NCBI GenBank assembly: GCA_037501455.1
Contig: CM074860.1
Coordinates: 40,930,501-40,994,500 of the forward strand
Direction: 5' to 3'
DNA length: 64,000 nt
DNA from: Lantana camara
Lineage: Eukaryota > Streptophyta > Magnoliopsida > Lamiales > Verbenaceae
Shown here: positions 11,417 to 24,398 of the stretch, piece by piece
Layout of the letters: each line of letters begins with the position of its first letter
How positions within the stretch are numbered: position 1 is the stretch's first letter
Notes under the pieces: model-generated
Told to the model about the DNA's origin: nothing
Database searches by the model: none
Seen by the model: only the letters and a program-made list of their open reading frames with translations
Program-made: the position numbers and the translations under genes

Positions 11417-11913
11417 ATCTCCCACTTGCCCGTAAAAGCCATTAAGGTACTCTAGGTCCCATCTTTTCAAGATGTATTTTGAGAGCCTATTAACTTTGGA
11501 TGTTTCCAAAGTGGATCTGCTATGTTCTCTGCTGGTGTAACCTTCTTATTTACACATCTTCTAAGGAAACACGTTTTCCTTATAAAGTGATTCGTAATCA
11601 TGTGTTCAGTCTCTTGGTGAGGTCTTGGTTCTCTTACTTAAGCAACCATCTATTTAATCATACGATATGAGAATAGTTTTGTTTCATGCTAGGAACTTCA
11701 TCTGACTAGTTAGATGGAGTTTCTTACCCAAACACTTACCTTAGCGGTATTCAATACAACTAAGTACTCAACTACAGTAGTCGAGATTTTGCAACGTTCG
11801 TGCTTGGAACGTTTCCAACACGTTGCTTTGCCATTGAGGTGAAAATTGCATCCTTTTAATGATTTACAAACATCTATGTTTGATGTAACAATTACATCAA
11901 AATATCCTTTCAA
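11417..11913 (-). pseudogene. Decayed copia RNase H and 3' end of pol (C1)
   Basis: On the - strand, 11710-11913 encodes a readable RNase H segment with KSLKGCNFHLNGKATCWK, matching the family pattern of a KSTSGYVF-like motif followed by WKS and STTEAEY (here STTVVEY). Between 11430 and 11710 further RNase H tail motifs survive, including EPRPHQ and NIADPL, broken by stops. Several catalytic acidic positions are replaced and the frame is interrupted, so no active enzyme can be made. The gene order pol end, polypurine tract, LTR is intact. Confidence 0.82.
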
Positions 11914-12220
11914 TAATAAGATCCTTTTAGGCTTTGTAAACTAATATATATCCTCATTTCTTCTCAAGTACTTTGAGGACATCCTTTACAGAAATCTAAT
12001 GACCTTCTCTGAGGTCATATTAGATTCGGGCCACTACGCTTAGTGTTGCGCCATATCTAATTTTGTATATAACTTTTCATACATGATGCTCCCCTTTTTT
12101 AAGGGGTTTTGGACATCCTAACTTTAAATTTAACTTATGACACAGACTCTTCAAAAGGGATGTTCCATTATCCATACTAAACTCTTTTTAGTACCATGGT
12201 TATGCACTTGATTGTGATAG

Positions 12221-12418
12221 TCATTTTATTCTCTTAAATATATCTTCTATAGATCTAAATTGCGAGAATTTAGGATAATCACTAAGATCTTTCATATCAA
12301 ATTGTTTCTTAAACAAAATTTCGGTTACTTTCACGGCATCTTTGGCATTCCTAATGAGAAGGATACCATTTTTTTTGTAAAAGCACCAAAAGTTGAGGCT
12401 AACATTACTAACTTTCAA
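12221..12418 (-). pseudogene. Decayed copia reverse transcriptase core (C1)
   Basis: A 65-residue frame contains FYKKNGILLIRNAKD followed by LFKKQFDMKDL. This corresponds to the copia reverse-transcriptase block that normally reads YVDDILLIGND then FxMKDLG. The catalytic YVDD is replaced by YKKNG, so the enzyme is dead. Flanking sequence up to 12975 is interrupted pol. The segment lies upstream of the RNase H remnant on the - strand, as in Ty1/copia. Confidence 0.78.
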
Positions 12419-12980
12419 GCGTGCACTTTTAGACTTGTTCGACTTCCATTTTGTGTCAAACGATTTGACTACCTTATAGAATCGAATTGTCTAACTCTTA
12501 GAAGCTTTATCAATCCACAGATTGACAAAATATGCAGATATTCATTTCTCATATTCATTTATCATATCTCATAGTCAAAATATGCAGATATGCATAGCAT
12601 AATCCGAATGAACCTTTTGCATTTCAATCGTCAAGAAGGTTGTAATGTTATCCATTTACTCCAAGCTACACGACTTGATCCAATCAGTTGGATCAACCAA
12701 GTTCAAAACTTGGTTTTAGCACATGGGGTCCATCTCAGATTTCAAGGCTTGTTTACACTACTCAGATTCCAAATCTGATAGTGTCTCCTCATGAGTAATT
12801 CCTTAGGCTATCTAGGAATGCGTTCTAAGCGCGTCATGAGAGGAGGGTTTCATACTTGTACATGCTCTAAAATTTAGATAAGTTTTATCAGATGGAATAG
12901 TTTCTTCTATGTGTGGCATGGGATTGATCCTCAAATTCCTTTGAGGTCTGCTTTGCTTGCCTTCCTTCTCTTATAGGAAC

Positions 12981-15013
12981 TGTAGTACCCCAATATGTAA
13001 AGATGCCACACCCCCGCACTGTAGGTCGATCCACATACGAAACGAGTAATCCGTACATGAACCAACCTATAGCGAACGGGTGACAATGTAAATAAATTAC
13101 AAGCTATGTTTACAATCGTTTATCAAGTAATTCATACTTTGACTTTACATATCAATACATTATCATCTCCTAAGATAGTAACAAGTAATATTAACAACAA
13201 TTCCTTTGAACGAATAAATAAATAAATGCACCATGTGGAGCTCAAATGTAATGACTCGACTCAGCTTGATTCCCGCCTAGTGTGTACCTACAAGAATACT
13301 GCACATGTATCAATTTCCCGAAAAGCTCTCTCACGCCAATATAACTCCATCACCCCAATATACTCCGTCACTCCAATAACTCCATCACTCCAATCACGGG
13401 AAGGTTGCGAGTCTTCACCGTTCACGGTAACACGAAAACACGATGCACACAGCGTTAGGATTTTAGAGGTGGCTTCTACGGGTTCAGGAGGTGGCTCCTA
13501 CACATGTAGCACTTTGCCCCGCAGGTTCAAGAGGTGGCTCCCATGTGCGTAGCACACTGTCCCGTATAGCACTTAGCTCCTGCGGCTGACGAGCGGTACA
13601 GGTAACACGGTAATCACGATGCACGCATTGCTTTGCATGATCATGACATTAATCAAGCTACACGCATTGCTCTGCATGGGCCTGACTTGCTTGCAGGCAG
13701 GTGACACGACGTCTAATGGATGCGTGAACGTGCTCATTAATCCCAATCTCCACTCTGGAGAACAACTGGACAAGAAACAGAAACATTTGTGCTCTCATGA
13801 GACCATAACTCGATAATATTACCAAATAGGGCACACGGCATGATCATGTGACGAGATGGCATGCAATGAACAATGTAGCATATAAATACCATGTTATAAC
13901 CTGTAATCGATCATATAATAACATGTTATGGTCCATTAAATGATTAGAGAAAGAATTGGAATTGTTACATTTATGCAAAATATTTCTGCCTGATCAGACG
14001 GCTGGGAACGGCTGTTCCGGCCCCTAGTTAAAAATGCGAAGGGCCGTTCCCAGTACTATTCAAGCATACTCAACAGGTTGGGAACGACCGTTCCTGCCAC
14101 AGGCCAAAACTGGGAAGGGCCGTTCCCATGCTCGCGCCCTGTCATTTTCAAATGGGTGGGAACGGCCGTTCCCAGAATGAACTGGGATGGGAAGGGCCGT
14201 TCCCGCCATACAGAAGTTACAGAAAATAGAGCGGAAACAGGGGATTTTCGGGCCAATTCCAAAACCATCAAAAACTCACATAATTCAATCTGTAAATGCA
14301 TAATTTCTTGAAAGAAACATGTTTACATGCTTAAGGTGCAATAAGGTCCAATATAAACACCTAAATCATGCTCTAATCCTCATAATCATCAACTTTCCTC
14401 CAGACAACTCATCGAATATTTCCATAAATCTCAAGGTTTATGCATGAAATTCAAAGCTAAACTTAAAATCATACTTTTAACAACTAAAACATCCGTTATT
14501 ACATCAAGATCATAACCCTAGCTTCAATAACTATTATCAAGAAATCCTACATAGTACCTTGAATGGGAAGAGTAAGATGAAGAAGACAAGATGAAGATAT
14601 GATAGGGATGATGCTCCAAGACTCTCAATTCCTCAACAATTTTGGCTTTAAATGATGAAATTCCTTCTTCTTTGTTGGGTTTTTGGATCGGCAAGCAAGG
14701 AAGCAATGATGGTTGATGATTCTTGAATGAAAATGAAATGGAAGAACCAAAGAAAATATATCACGTAATTCCTTCCTTGGTTTTGATGAAATGTTCAAAA
14801 TTGTAATTAAATCCTCAAAGTTTTATAAGTTATGCAATTAAAGATATGAGGTTTGGAAAATGATCAATTTAGTCCAAGAATATATTTATGCAATTTAGTC
14901 CATGAATTAAAGTGGATGCACATTTAAGGACAGCTAAGAAATTAAGAGACATTCGGCAATTAATTCGCGTACCTGGGAAACCTACCTGGAAAGCCGAAAA
15001 TTGGGGCGTTACA
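12981..15013 (-). mobile_element. 3' LTR of B
   Basis: On the - strand it begins TGTAACGCCCC and ends GGGTACTACA. A donor-like CAAG|GTACTATG lies at 14558/14557. An acceptor-like TTCTTGTAG ends at 13288, followed by CTAGGCGGGAA, the block that also follows the acceptor in A, F, I and J. A mini-exon could not be identified. The GTGCGGGGG-type block lies at 13005-13020. Confidence 0.9.
14002..14204. repeat. GGGAACGGCCGTTCCC palindrome cluster, left LTR of B
   Basis: About six copies of a 16-bp palindrome occur in 200 bp. The copy at 14158-14173 is perfect (GGGAACGGCCGTTCCC). Others vary at the centre or have GGGAAGGGCCGTTCCC (for example 14189-14204). The right LTR repeats the cluster at 16225-16433. 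Confidence 0.92.
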
Positions 15014-15180
15014 ATTCTTCCCCCCTTAAAAGAATCCGTCCTCGGATTCACCTAGCGAGCTTGTAATGTCATAAATGGATGAAATGTACAAGTTAGCAAA
15101 TAATCCCTACGCCGCTTGACCTAAACTTGACACGACACTAGAACCTCGGTTTTGAAACCGGGCTCTGATACCACTTTAGA
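15014..15180 (-). other. Internal region of B: primer-binding site, leader and polypurine tract only
   Basis: On the - strand a primer-binding site TGGTATCAGAGCC lies at 15161-15173. It continues into CGGTTTCAAAACCG, a perfect small hairpin. A leader shared with A, F and M follows. The polypurine tract TTAAGGGGGGAAG lies at about 15016-15028, directly before the 3' LTR, and is identical to that of F. No coding sequence remains. Confidence 0.92.
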
Positions 15181-17241
15181 TGTAGTACCCCAATATGTAA
15201 GGATGCCACACCCCCGCACTATAGGTCGATCCACATACGAAACGGGTAATCCGCACATGAACCAACCTATAGCGAACGGGTGACAATGTAAATAAATTAC
15301 AAGCTATGTTTACAATCGTTTATCAAGTAATTCATACTTTGACTTTACATATCAATACATTATCATCTCCTAAGATAGTAACAAGTAATATTAACAACAA
15401 TTCCTTTGAACGAATAAATAAATAAATGCACCATGTGGAGCTCGAATGTAAGGACTCGACTCAGCTTGATTCCCGTCTAGCGTGTACCTGCAAGAATACT
15501 GCACATGTATCAATTTCCCGAAAAGCTCCCTCACGCCAATATAACTCCATCACCCCAATATACTCCGTCACTCCAATAACTCCATCACTCCAATCACTCC
15601 ATCACTCCAATAACTCCATCACTCCAATCACGGGAAGGTTGCGAGCCCTCACCGTTCACGGTAACACGATGCACGCAGCGTTAGGATTCTAGAGGTGGCT
15701 CCTACAGGTTCAGGAGGTGGCTCCCACACATGTAGCACTTAACCCCGCAGGTTCAAGAGGTGGCTCCCATGTGCGTAGCACGCTGTCCCGTATAGCACTT
15801 AGCTCCTGCGGCTGACGAGCGGTACGGTAACACGGTAATCACGATGCACGTATTGCTTTGCATGATCATGACATTAATCAAGATACACGCATTGTTTTGC
15901 ATGGGCCTGACTTGCTTGCAGACAGGTGACACGACGTCTCATGGATGCGTGAACGTGCTCATTGATCCCAATCTCCGCTCTGGAGAACAACTGGACAAGA
16001 AACAGAAACATTTGTGCTCTCATGAGACTATAACTCGATAATATTACCAAATAGGGCACACGGCATGATCATGTGATGAGATGGCATGCAATGAACAATG
16101 TAGCATATAAATACCATGTTATTACATGTAATTGATCATATAATAACATGTTATAGTCCATTAAATGATTAGAGAAGGAATTGGAATGTTACATTTATGC
16201 AGAATATTTCTGCCTGATCAGACGGCTGGGAACGGCCTTTCCGGCCCCTAGTTAAAAATGGGAAGGGCCGTTCCCAGTACTATTCAAGCATACTCAGCAG
16301 GCAGGGAACGGCCGTTCCGGCCACAGGCCAAAACTGGGAAAGGCCGTTCCCATGCTCGCGCCCTGTCATTTTCAAATGGGTGGGAACCGTCGTTCCCAAA
16401 ATGAACTGGGACGGGACGGGCCGTTCCCGCCATACAGAAGTTACAGAAAAAAGAGCGAAAACAGGGGATTTTTGGGCCAATTCCAAAACCATCAAAAACT
16501 CACATAATTCAATCTCTAAATGTATTATTTCTTGAAAGAAACATGTTTACGTGCTTAAGGTGCAATAAGATCCAACATAAACACCTAAATTATGTTCTAA
16601 TCCTCATAATCATCAACTTTCCTCCAAAGAAGAACTCATCGAATATTTCCATAAATCTCAAGGTTTAGGCATGAAATTCAAGGCTAAAGCTTAAAATAAT
16701 ACTTTTAACAACTAAAACATCTGTTATTACATCAAGATCATAACCCTAGCTTCAAGAACTATTATCAAGAAATCCTACATATTACCTTGAATGGGCAGAG
16801 TAAGATGAAGAAGACAAGATGAAGATATGTTAAGGATGATGCTCCAAGACTCTCAATTCCTCAACAATTTTGGCTTTAAATGATGAAATTCCTTCTTCTT
16901 TGTTGGGATTTTGGATCGGCAAGAAAGGAAGCAATGATGGTTGATGATTCTTGAATGAAAATGAAATGGAAGAACCAAGGAAAATATATCACGTAATTCC
17001 TTCCTTGGTTTTGATGAAATGTTCAAAATTGTAATTAAATCCTCCAAGTTTTATAAGTTATGCAATTAAGGATATGAGGTTTGGAAAATGATCAATTTAG
17101 TCCAAGAATATATTTATGCAATTTAGTCCTTGAATTAAAGTGGATGCACATTTAAGGACAGTTAAGAAATTAAGACACATTCGACAATTAATTCGCGTAC
17201 CTGAAAAACCTACCTGGAAAGCGGGAAATTGGGGCGTTACA
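15181..17241 (-). mobile_element. 5' LTR of B
   Basis: It is collinear with the 12981-15013 copy and 28 bp longer. Most of the excess comes from extra copies of a 9-bp pair-repeat (CTCCATCAC / TCCAATAAC-like) near 15590-15630. Scattered substitutions suggest moderate age, clearly older than F. The palindrome cluster is at 16225-16433 and a donor-like AAG|GTAATATG lies near 16796. Confidence 0.9.
16225..16433. repeat. Palindrome cluster, right LTR of B
   Basis: The same six-site cluster as in the left LTR. Individual sites differ between the two LTRs; for example GGGAACCGTCGTTCCC here corresponds to the perfect site at 14158-14173. Confidence 0.9.
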
Positions 17242-17246
17242 GGAAC

Positions 17247-19389
17247 GATTCCTTAAGAAAGGTACATTCCTTGAAACAAACAACTTTTGTTCAAGGGAAT
17301 TTGCAGAAACAATATCCTATATCGTTGTGTAAACTTGAACTCGTTTCAAGCTTATCTCCCACTATCCTCTTCACTTAAGAGGATTCTCCTAGATTCTTAG
17401 ACAAGAATAATTAGGGAATTTGGAATGCCACATTGCATAGTACAACTAAAGAGACTGATTTTGGAAGGTACTAGATTCAAAATCTCTGACTGCATATTAA
17501 GAAACTAATCCCTAGAATATTTATAAGTCAGTAAAGGTTACTATGGAACCAACCTATCCTATAAGGTCTAATTCCATCATTCAAAAACATTAAGGTGTTC
17601 TCGAATTAGTTACTAAGAGATAATCCTATTATCTCTAAGATGACTAAGGAATTAGTCAATAAGGTATTCAATATTTTGATCAAATCGAGTTGTTCATAAC
17701 TTATGACTACTTCGGTTCCTAACCTCCTTTTGAAATTCTAAGAATTTCATATAAGTTTCAAATTTTGTAATTCATTAAGTAAACTCATTCATAATGATTA
17801 AACTGATGATTATTTCTAGTGCTTACATTAAACAATAGAGAAACATCAATGTGGATCGAAATTCACTAAGGGTTTTGGCACGTTTCCACATTTCTCATAG
17901 ACGGGGCTATGGGAACGTTTCCCTTAAGACAAGATTCACAAGAAGTTAACTCTCTATGTTCATTTTCGTAAAGTGATCCTAAGTTGTCCAACTCACTAAT
18001 CCTTTCATTTCTTAGCGTACCTAAGTAATTTGAAACTTTGTCATCTCACTTACTTTTTTTATCTCGTTGTATGTTCAAAACATTTGTACTTTGATTTTTG
18101 CACAACGGTTTTTGCAAATCAACTCAAGACTTGTGAATTCTATTCCTATTAGAATTACAAAACGAGATAACTTATCAGAGTACCCATACTCTTTGCAGTT
18201 TCCTTTCAAAGTCCTTATTTACCATTATAGAAGTAAACGTCCTTTTCTGATCTCCATAGTCTTTTGGGCATCCCTTTTAGTCATCCCTCTCATCGGGCTT
18301 TAAAGGTTTCTTCTTCTCTTGGCCTTCAAGCCATTACCTTAGTGGGTTTAGAAGAAGAGTTAACTCTCATGACCTTTTAGTCCTTCACAAGGTTGCTCTC
18401 AACCTTTGTCAACTAGTCGATTAACTATGCTACAATGGCATCATTATGGTTGAGTATAAAAGGGTTAGGTGATGGTGGAAGCAATGTGAGCAATCAGTGC
18501 ATTGAGAACTCCTTCCTCAATGAGTGATCGTGGATGCTAGATCCTTATTTAAGTACGTTTGTACCCTTATTGGAGTATGGAACAATTCCATAATGTTATA
18601 CCTTATAACATATTTATGAGGTACAATTGCTCTTAAGTGGTTGGAAAAATTCCATCCACTTTGGATTGCTTCTCTTTAGGCCCGGTCGAATTTTCAGAAG
18701 TGAAAACTTGACCCTATAGAGAACACTTTTCTCTTTTCGAAATCTAAAATGAATTTTAAGATTCGAAGCTAATTAGAGTTAGTTAGGACTTAGTCAACTT
18801 GTTTGACTTAAGGATGGATACGAATGGGTTTGCATTTCATATTGTAGAGAATCACAGAACTACAACCTAAGTGCTAAGCAGAGAAAATGTGAGCATGTTG
18901 AATAATAACGATATAAATGAGATTAGGTCTTTAATCTATGTAGCGCCCACTGTTTTTAGAACATCTATAATTCCCAAAGATCTTAGAGGATACTTGTTAT
19001 CCCAATTGGTACTAAGATCCTAAGCACTTTATCTCGAACCCACGACTCGCGGACATTCTTTATAAAGCCTAAGGTAGGTACAACTTACCAATTCCAACAC
19101 AGTGAAATTCCTTGTAATATTTTTGCATCACCTGTCTTTCAATATGGACCCACGACTCGTGCGACATCCATATTTACTTAGGCTTTAAGCTAGACCCATC
19201 AATCATAAGATCATGATCAAAACTTAGTTCGAACGACCCACAACTCGCGGCCAACGCCCTTGCTAAAATTGATCACGAAATATTGATCATTTAAGATCAA
19301 TTAGGAAACTAAGAACTAATAGGTTTCACATAGACACCCCACGACTCGTGGCCAGCATTTAGCTTCCCTTATCAAACTTAAATCCTACT
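17247..19389 (-). pseudogene. C1 internal region, decayed pol/gag and leader
   Basis: This continues C1 after the B insertion and is collinear with C2 at about 30446-32848. All frames are interrupted. By comparison with C2, the right part corresponds to gag and the leader near the primer-binding site. Between 19030 and 19350 four copies of a CCACGACTCGTGG-like palindrome occur about 100 bp apart. Confidence 0.65.
19030..19350. repeat. Four spaced CCACGACTCGTGG-like motifs in C1 leader
   Basis: Copies near 19039, 19150, 19238 and 19340 each follow a GACC or CCC prefix. The last is the perfect palindrome CCACGACTCGTGG. C2 has the corresponding four at about 32481, 32598, 32688 and 32790. Confidence 0.75.
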
Positions 19390-20287
19390 GATGGTGTAGC
19401 ACCCGGGACGATAGGCGCCACATCCCCCGCACTACAAGTCTAGTCCACACTTGAAATGAATAATCCAAGGATGAACTGGACTCATAGCGAACGGGAGACA
19501 AAAATAAAATCAACCTGGCTAGGCGGAAGCTAACTCGATACCAAATAAATCATAATGCCACAACATATTGCGGAAGCAACAATACCATGCATAAATCCCC
19601 ATAATAGCTCCAAACTTATAACATGATCATAAGGTAACTAAAATTCAACATGCATCCTAACAACGGGTTCAACTAGGCATACAACCTATCCCGAACCCAT
19701 AATCAAGAATCATAATTGGCACACAGGCCTTAATACATAAAAGAATTACAATTTAATCATGACAATGTAAAATGTGACTCAAGTGTACAAGTGTGACTCG
19801 ACAAGAGAATTAAAACATGACCCCCTCCTAGCAAAACCTACAAGAACTGAAAAGTGGGAAAGAGGGGTCAGTCTCTAGAAGACTGAGTGAGCATGAGCGA
19901 TACATATATATATAAAAACATGCACATGCAAGCCATAAATCCCGAGCAAAGTTTTATTTAAAGCTAGTTTCTGAGAAGGGCAAGAAAAGGACAAGCAATG
20001 CTCGGTCTTTACGACTAATCACACTAAATTCATTAAGTTCATAATTCATGAATAAACATTAAAGCTCGGCGAGTGAGCATGCATAATCTCCAACCAATCT
20101 CCGACCGTGTACGATACGTATAATTAATATTTTGAATACGCGAGCATGCAATACATCATAATACATGCAAGTCATATAACATGAGCCATAATCATTTGGG
20201 CGATCCGTGTCTCGGCCTTCCCGCACGGTGCCTAACAATAATAACATAATCTTTAACATGAAAATAAGTTCCAACCTTCTTCCTCCC

Positions 20288-20863
20288 TGATACGAACTCC
20301 ACGTACTTACCGTGAAACCCAATACCAATACTTGGAGTTCTAAGAATCTGATCGTCCACTTCAAGGTTGAATTAGAGGAGTGTGACCCCTTTGCTATATT
20401 GAGCAAAGAACCAACACTATCAGATTGTAAGTAACGCACCCCGTCGACTATAAGGAGTCGAGAAATAACGTTATCCGGGAAAGGGGTTTGAAACCCTAAT
20501 GTCGTTCAGCAAAGAACTTGAGAAAAAATCTCACTTGAATGAAAATTCAATAATTTGACTTCTTGATTGAAAGAAAAACAAGTTACAATGCTGAATATAA
20601 AGATGCATGCATGGAATCCTAAGAGACACTAGAATACTAAAGGACACAAGCTATTCCCGCCACTTGCCATGAAGGCTTACAAAAGTAGGATTAAATAAAC
20701 TAATATGTAGCTAAATAATGATAAAATAAAGGCCCAAATAATACTATAATAGGGTTAGGGCCGAATTACATCATTTCCACAATTTGGACTTTAGAAATTG
20801 GACATAAAAACATTGAAGTATTCTGAGTTTGGTTCAGCAGCCCATCTTGAAGGTTGGAGTCCA
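20288..20863 (-). mobile_element. 3' LTR of G
   Basis: The 576-bp LTR reads TGGACTCC...CGTATCA on the - strand and matches 47814-48389. It ends at the TCCAG duplication (20860-20864) created by J. Confidence 0.9.
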
Positions 20864-20872
20864 GTGTAACAC

Positions 20873-22755
20873 TGTAATAGCCTAAGGTGCTTGTCCCACA
20901 TCGGTTGGAGAGGGGAACAAAGCCTCCTTTATAAGGGGGTGGATACTTTTCCCTTGTAGAGGCCTTCTCCTGGGCAGGCACCCCTTAAGTGGTGGTTTAA
21001 ATTCTGTCGGGAGGAACAAAACCTGGCCAGTTTGCGCTGCGCAGGACAATATCTGAGGGTGGTTTGGGGCTATACCCTTACACCCAAAGAGGCCTTTTCC
21101 TGGCTGGGCACCTTCGGGTTTAAATTCCAGCGGGAGAAACAAAACCGTGAGGCTATGCCGACTTATGGATAGCAAAGCGGACAATATCGACAGGCGGGTT
21201 TTCGGGCTGTTACAAATGGTATCAGAGTCGGGGCCCGGGCCGGTGTGCCAGCGAGCACGTTGGGCCCTCGTAGGGGGGTGGACTGTAATAGCCTAAGGTG
21301 CTTGTCCCACATCGGATTGGAGAGTGGTTTGAAGCTGCTTTATAAGTAGTGGATCCCTCTCCCCTGAGTAGAGGCCTTTTGGGTGTACTGGGTTATACCA
21401 GTGGTACGAAACGTAAAACCGTGAGGCGCTTGGGGTCTACCCTTGGCCAAAGCGCACAATATCGGCAGGCGGGTTTTCGGGCTGTTACAAATGGTATCAG
21501 AGCCGGGGCCCGGGCCGGTGTGCCAGCGAGGACGCTAGGCCCTCGTAGGGGGTGGACTGTAATAGCCTAAGGTGCTTGTCCCACATCGGTTGGAGAGGGG
21601 AACAAAGCCTCCTTTATAAGGGGGTGGATGTAACAGCCCGAAAACCCGCCTGTCGATATTGTCCGCTTTGGGTAATCTGGTATAACCCAGCCTTCCCTCA
21701 CGGCTTTGTTTCTCCCGGTGGAATTTAAGCCCGTAGGCACCCACCCAGGAAAAGGCCTCAACAGGGAAGAGGTATCCACCCCCTTATAAGGAAGGCTTCG
21801 TTCTCCTCTTCTTCCGATGTGGAACAAACAATTTGAGCTTTACAGTCCACCCCCCCATAAGGGCCCAGCGTCCTCGCTGGCACACCGAACTGGGTCCCAG
21901 CTTTGATACCATTTGTAACAGCCCGAAAACCCGCCTGTCGATATTGTCCGCTTTGGGCAATCCGGTATAACCCGGCCTTCCCTCACGGCTTTGTTTCTCC
22001 CGGTGGAATTTAAGCCCGTAGGCACCCACCCAGGAAAAGGCCTCTACTCAGGGGAGAGGGATCCACTACTTATAAAGCAGCTTCAAACCACTCTCCAATC
22101 CGATGTGGGACAAGCACCTTAGGCTATTACAGTCCACCCCCCATAAGGGCCCAGCGTCCTCGCTGGCACACCGAATCCGGGTCCCTGGCTCTGATACCAT
22201 ATGTAACAGCCCAAAGACCCGCCATTCGATATTGTCCGCTTTGGCCAAGGGTAGACCCCAAGCGCCTCACGGTTTTACGATTCGAGCCACTGGTATAACC
22301 CAGTGCACCCAAAAGGCCTCTACTCAGGGGAGAGGGATCCACTACTTATAAAGCAGCTTCAAACCACTCTCCAATCCGATGTGGGACAAGCACCTTAGGT
22401 ATCCACCCCCTTATAAGGAAGGCTTTGTTCTCCTCTTCTTCCGATGTGGGACAAGCACTTTGAGCTTTACAGTCCACCCCCCCCCCCCATAAAGGCCCAG
22501 CATCCTCGCTGGCACACCGAACCGGGTCCCAGCTCTGATACCATTTGTAACAGCCCGAAAACCCGCCTGTCGATATTGTCCGCTTTGGTGGGCTAAGCGA
22601 CACCACCCTCACGGTTTTGTTTCTCCCGGTGGAATTTAAGCTCGAAGGCGCCCACCCAGGAAAAGGCCTCTACAGGGAAAGGTATCCACCCCCTTATAAA
22701 GGAGGCTTTGTTCCCCTCTCCAACCGATGTGGGACAAGCACCTTAGGCTATTACA
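20873..22755. repeat. Left TRIM H array, head-to-head
   Basis: Plus-oriented LTRs lie at 20873-21214, 21284-21489 and 21558-21628 (truncated). Minus-oriented LTRs follow at 21629-21844, 21914-22131, 22202-22471 (composite) and 22546-22755. Neighbouring LTRs share one internal region of about 70 bp carrying the primer-binding site. The 20873-21214 copy is enlarged to 342 bp by an extra segment also present at the centre of the right array. Confidence 0.88.
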
Positions 22756-23277
22756 ATAACTAATTCCATTTATCAATTCAATCAATTCTACACAATCAAT
22801 TTGTGGCTCGTCCAGTGAGGGTAATTCTCCAACCTTACTCCGACTGTGTACAATCAATCAATTATTCAATGATTAGGTGATCAAACAATTAATTACGGTG
22901 TGCAATTAGCAGTTTCAATAACTCCTTCTTCCTCAGGGTGATGGTGGGATTGCAAGGCCCCACCATCCGATCAATCTGGGCAGAGGGTAGATGAATCCCT
23001 AAGCCCGGAACTCCTTCCTGCCCTAATCTCCTAGGGGGTTCAAGGGTCATCCCAATTTGGTGAGGATAGCAATCGCTCAAGCCACTACCCTCGGGCCCAC
23101 AGTGCAATTCAATAACCCGCCAAAGCAACTAATCAATCAATCTTGTTCAATCTATTTTATGAAATCATTTGAAAATCATAAGGTTCGAAAACTATAGATA
23201 TATAGATACGTTTTGGCCGAAAAAGTCACATAGGGGTTGTAAGGGTTCTCTATATATATCTAGAATTTAAACCTCAC

Positions 23278-24398
23278 CTTTACCAACCAAAAACAATAAG
23301 GAAACACCCTATGGAGTGAGCTCCTCGTCTCCCGGACCGTGATCTGTGTAACAAGGACAAATGTACATAAGACTCGACTCGTATGAACCATTTAAGATGA
23401 ACGGCAAAGTCATGAGATGTCAATCATGCATTTACAATTAAGGAATGTCAAATAAGAGCATAATTATTAGTTAAGTAAGCATATAAGTCACATACGGGAG
23501 CCAAGGAAGTGAAAGGAATTCATTAAGAAGGGTTTTGGTGAAGTTTGGCAAAAACTGACAATTTTCGAAAATGACCATGCTGCGGAAAAATGGGAATATC
23601 TCAAGTTCTAGAAATTGGAATTAGGTTTTGTTTGTTGGGAATGAACCTAGACAAGTATACCTTTAAAATGATATATGTCTCGTTTTCTAGTTTAAAGCGA
23701 GGTGAAAATGGCGTAAGCTTGAAGTTGGATGATTGCAGTTTGTCGGTAAAGCAGCGATACCGAAAATTATTGATAATATCATACAAATGGGAAAAGATAT
23801 TAAGGTTATTGCAATTGAAGGTTATTCTAGACTTCAAGATCTTTCCGTGGGTTCAAAAATCAGTTCAATCAGAGTTCGTTTGAGGGGTAAACGGAATAAA
23901 CCAAACTCAGACTAAAACAGAGGAAGATCCAAGGCCGTGGACTTCTCCATGCACAAAAATCCACGCCCGTGGATCACTCTTACCGAAACTCCCAAGTTTC
24001 TGGACAAAAATCCACGGCCGTGGATCAAAATCCACGCCCGTGGATCACTCTCCAGCAGCCTAGACGAAGGAAAAACAAGGCATAACGAGGGAGGGAGTAA
24101 TCAAACACCAAAACACTTAAAAACTCAACCTAAAACACACCAAAACAATCATATAACATGTATATAACTCATATACTCCATGAAACATTCTTTGATTCAT
24201 AAAAATTCATCAAGAATCAACATACAAACCCATATATTTTCTATGACTTCTAACTTCTTGCCTTCAAGCTAGCTTCAAATAAATGTTCCTAAACATGCTT
24301 CTAATCATAAACACACAAGAATGAACATGAAAGTCTCACTCCAACACCAAACCCTACTCATATATTCATCAAGGAATTCAAACAACTCTCCAATATAC
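23278..24398 (-). other. Predicted intron 1 and mini-exon in L
   Basis: Intron 1 is 24398-23344 (1055 bp), ending TTACACAG. The 66-bp mini-exon ends TAAAG before GTGAGGTTT. The arrangement equals that in A, D, F, I and J. Confidence 0.5.
23926..24045. repeat. ATCCACGGCCGTGGAT palindrome cluster in L
   Basis: Copies lie at 23959-23974 (ATCCACGCCCGTGGAT), 24010-24025 (perfect ATCCACGGCCGTGGAT) and 24030-24045, plus a degraded copy at about 23926-23940. They lie inside predicted intron 1, the same position as clusters in A, B, D and I but with unrelated arm sequence. Confidence 0.9.

Larger units (their letters stand above)
12981..17241 (-). mobile_element. Element B: complete LTR element with a 167-bp internal region
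   Basis: B is bounded by the 5-bp duplication GGAAC at 12976-12980 and 17242-17246. It has two LTRs of 2033 and 2061 bp in direct orientation, read on the - strand. The 167 bp between them hold only a primer-binding site, a short leader and a polypurine tract. It is inserted in the copia C1 internal region. The homologous stretch in C2 (near 30437-30445) is uninterrupted and shows the empty site, with one GGAAC. B does not fit the usual classes: its LTRs are far longer than TRIM LTRs, and its internal region is far shorter than that of LARDs. Confidence 0.95.
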
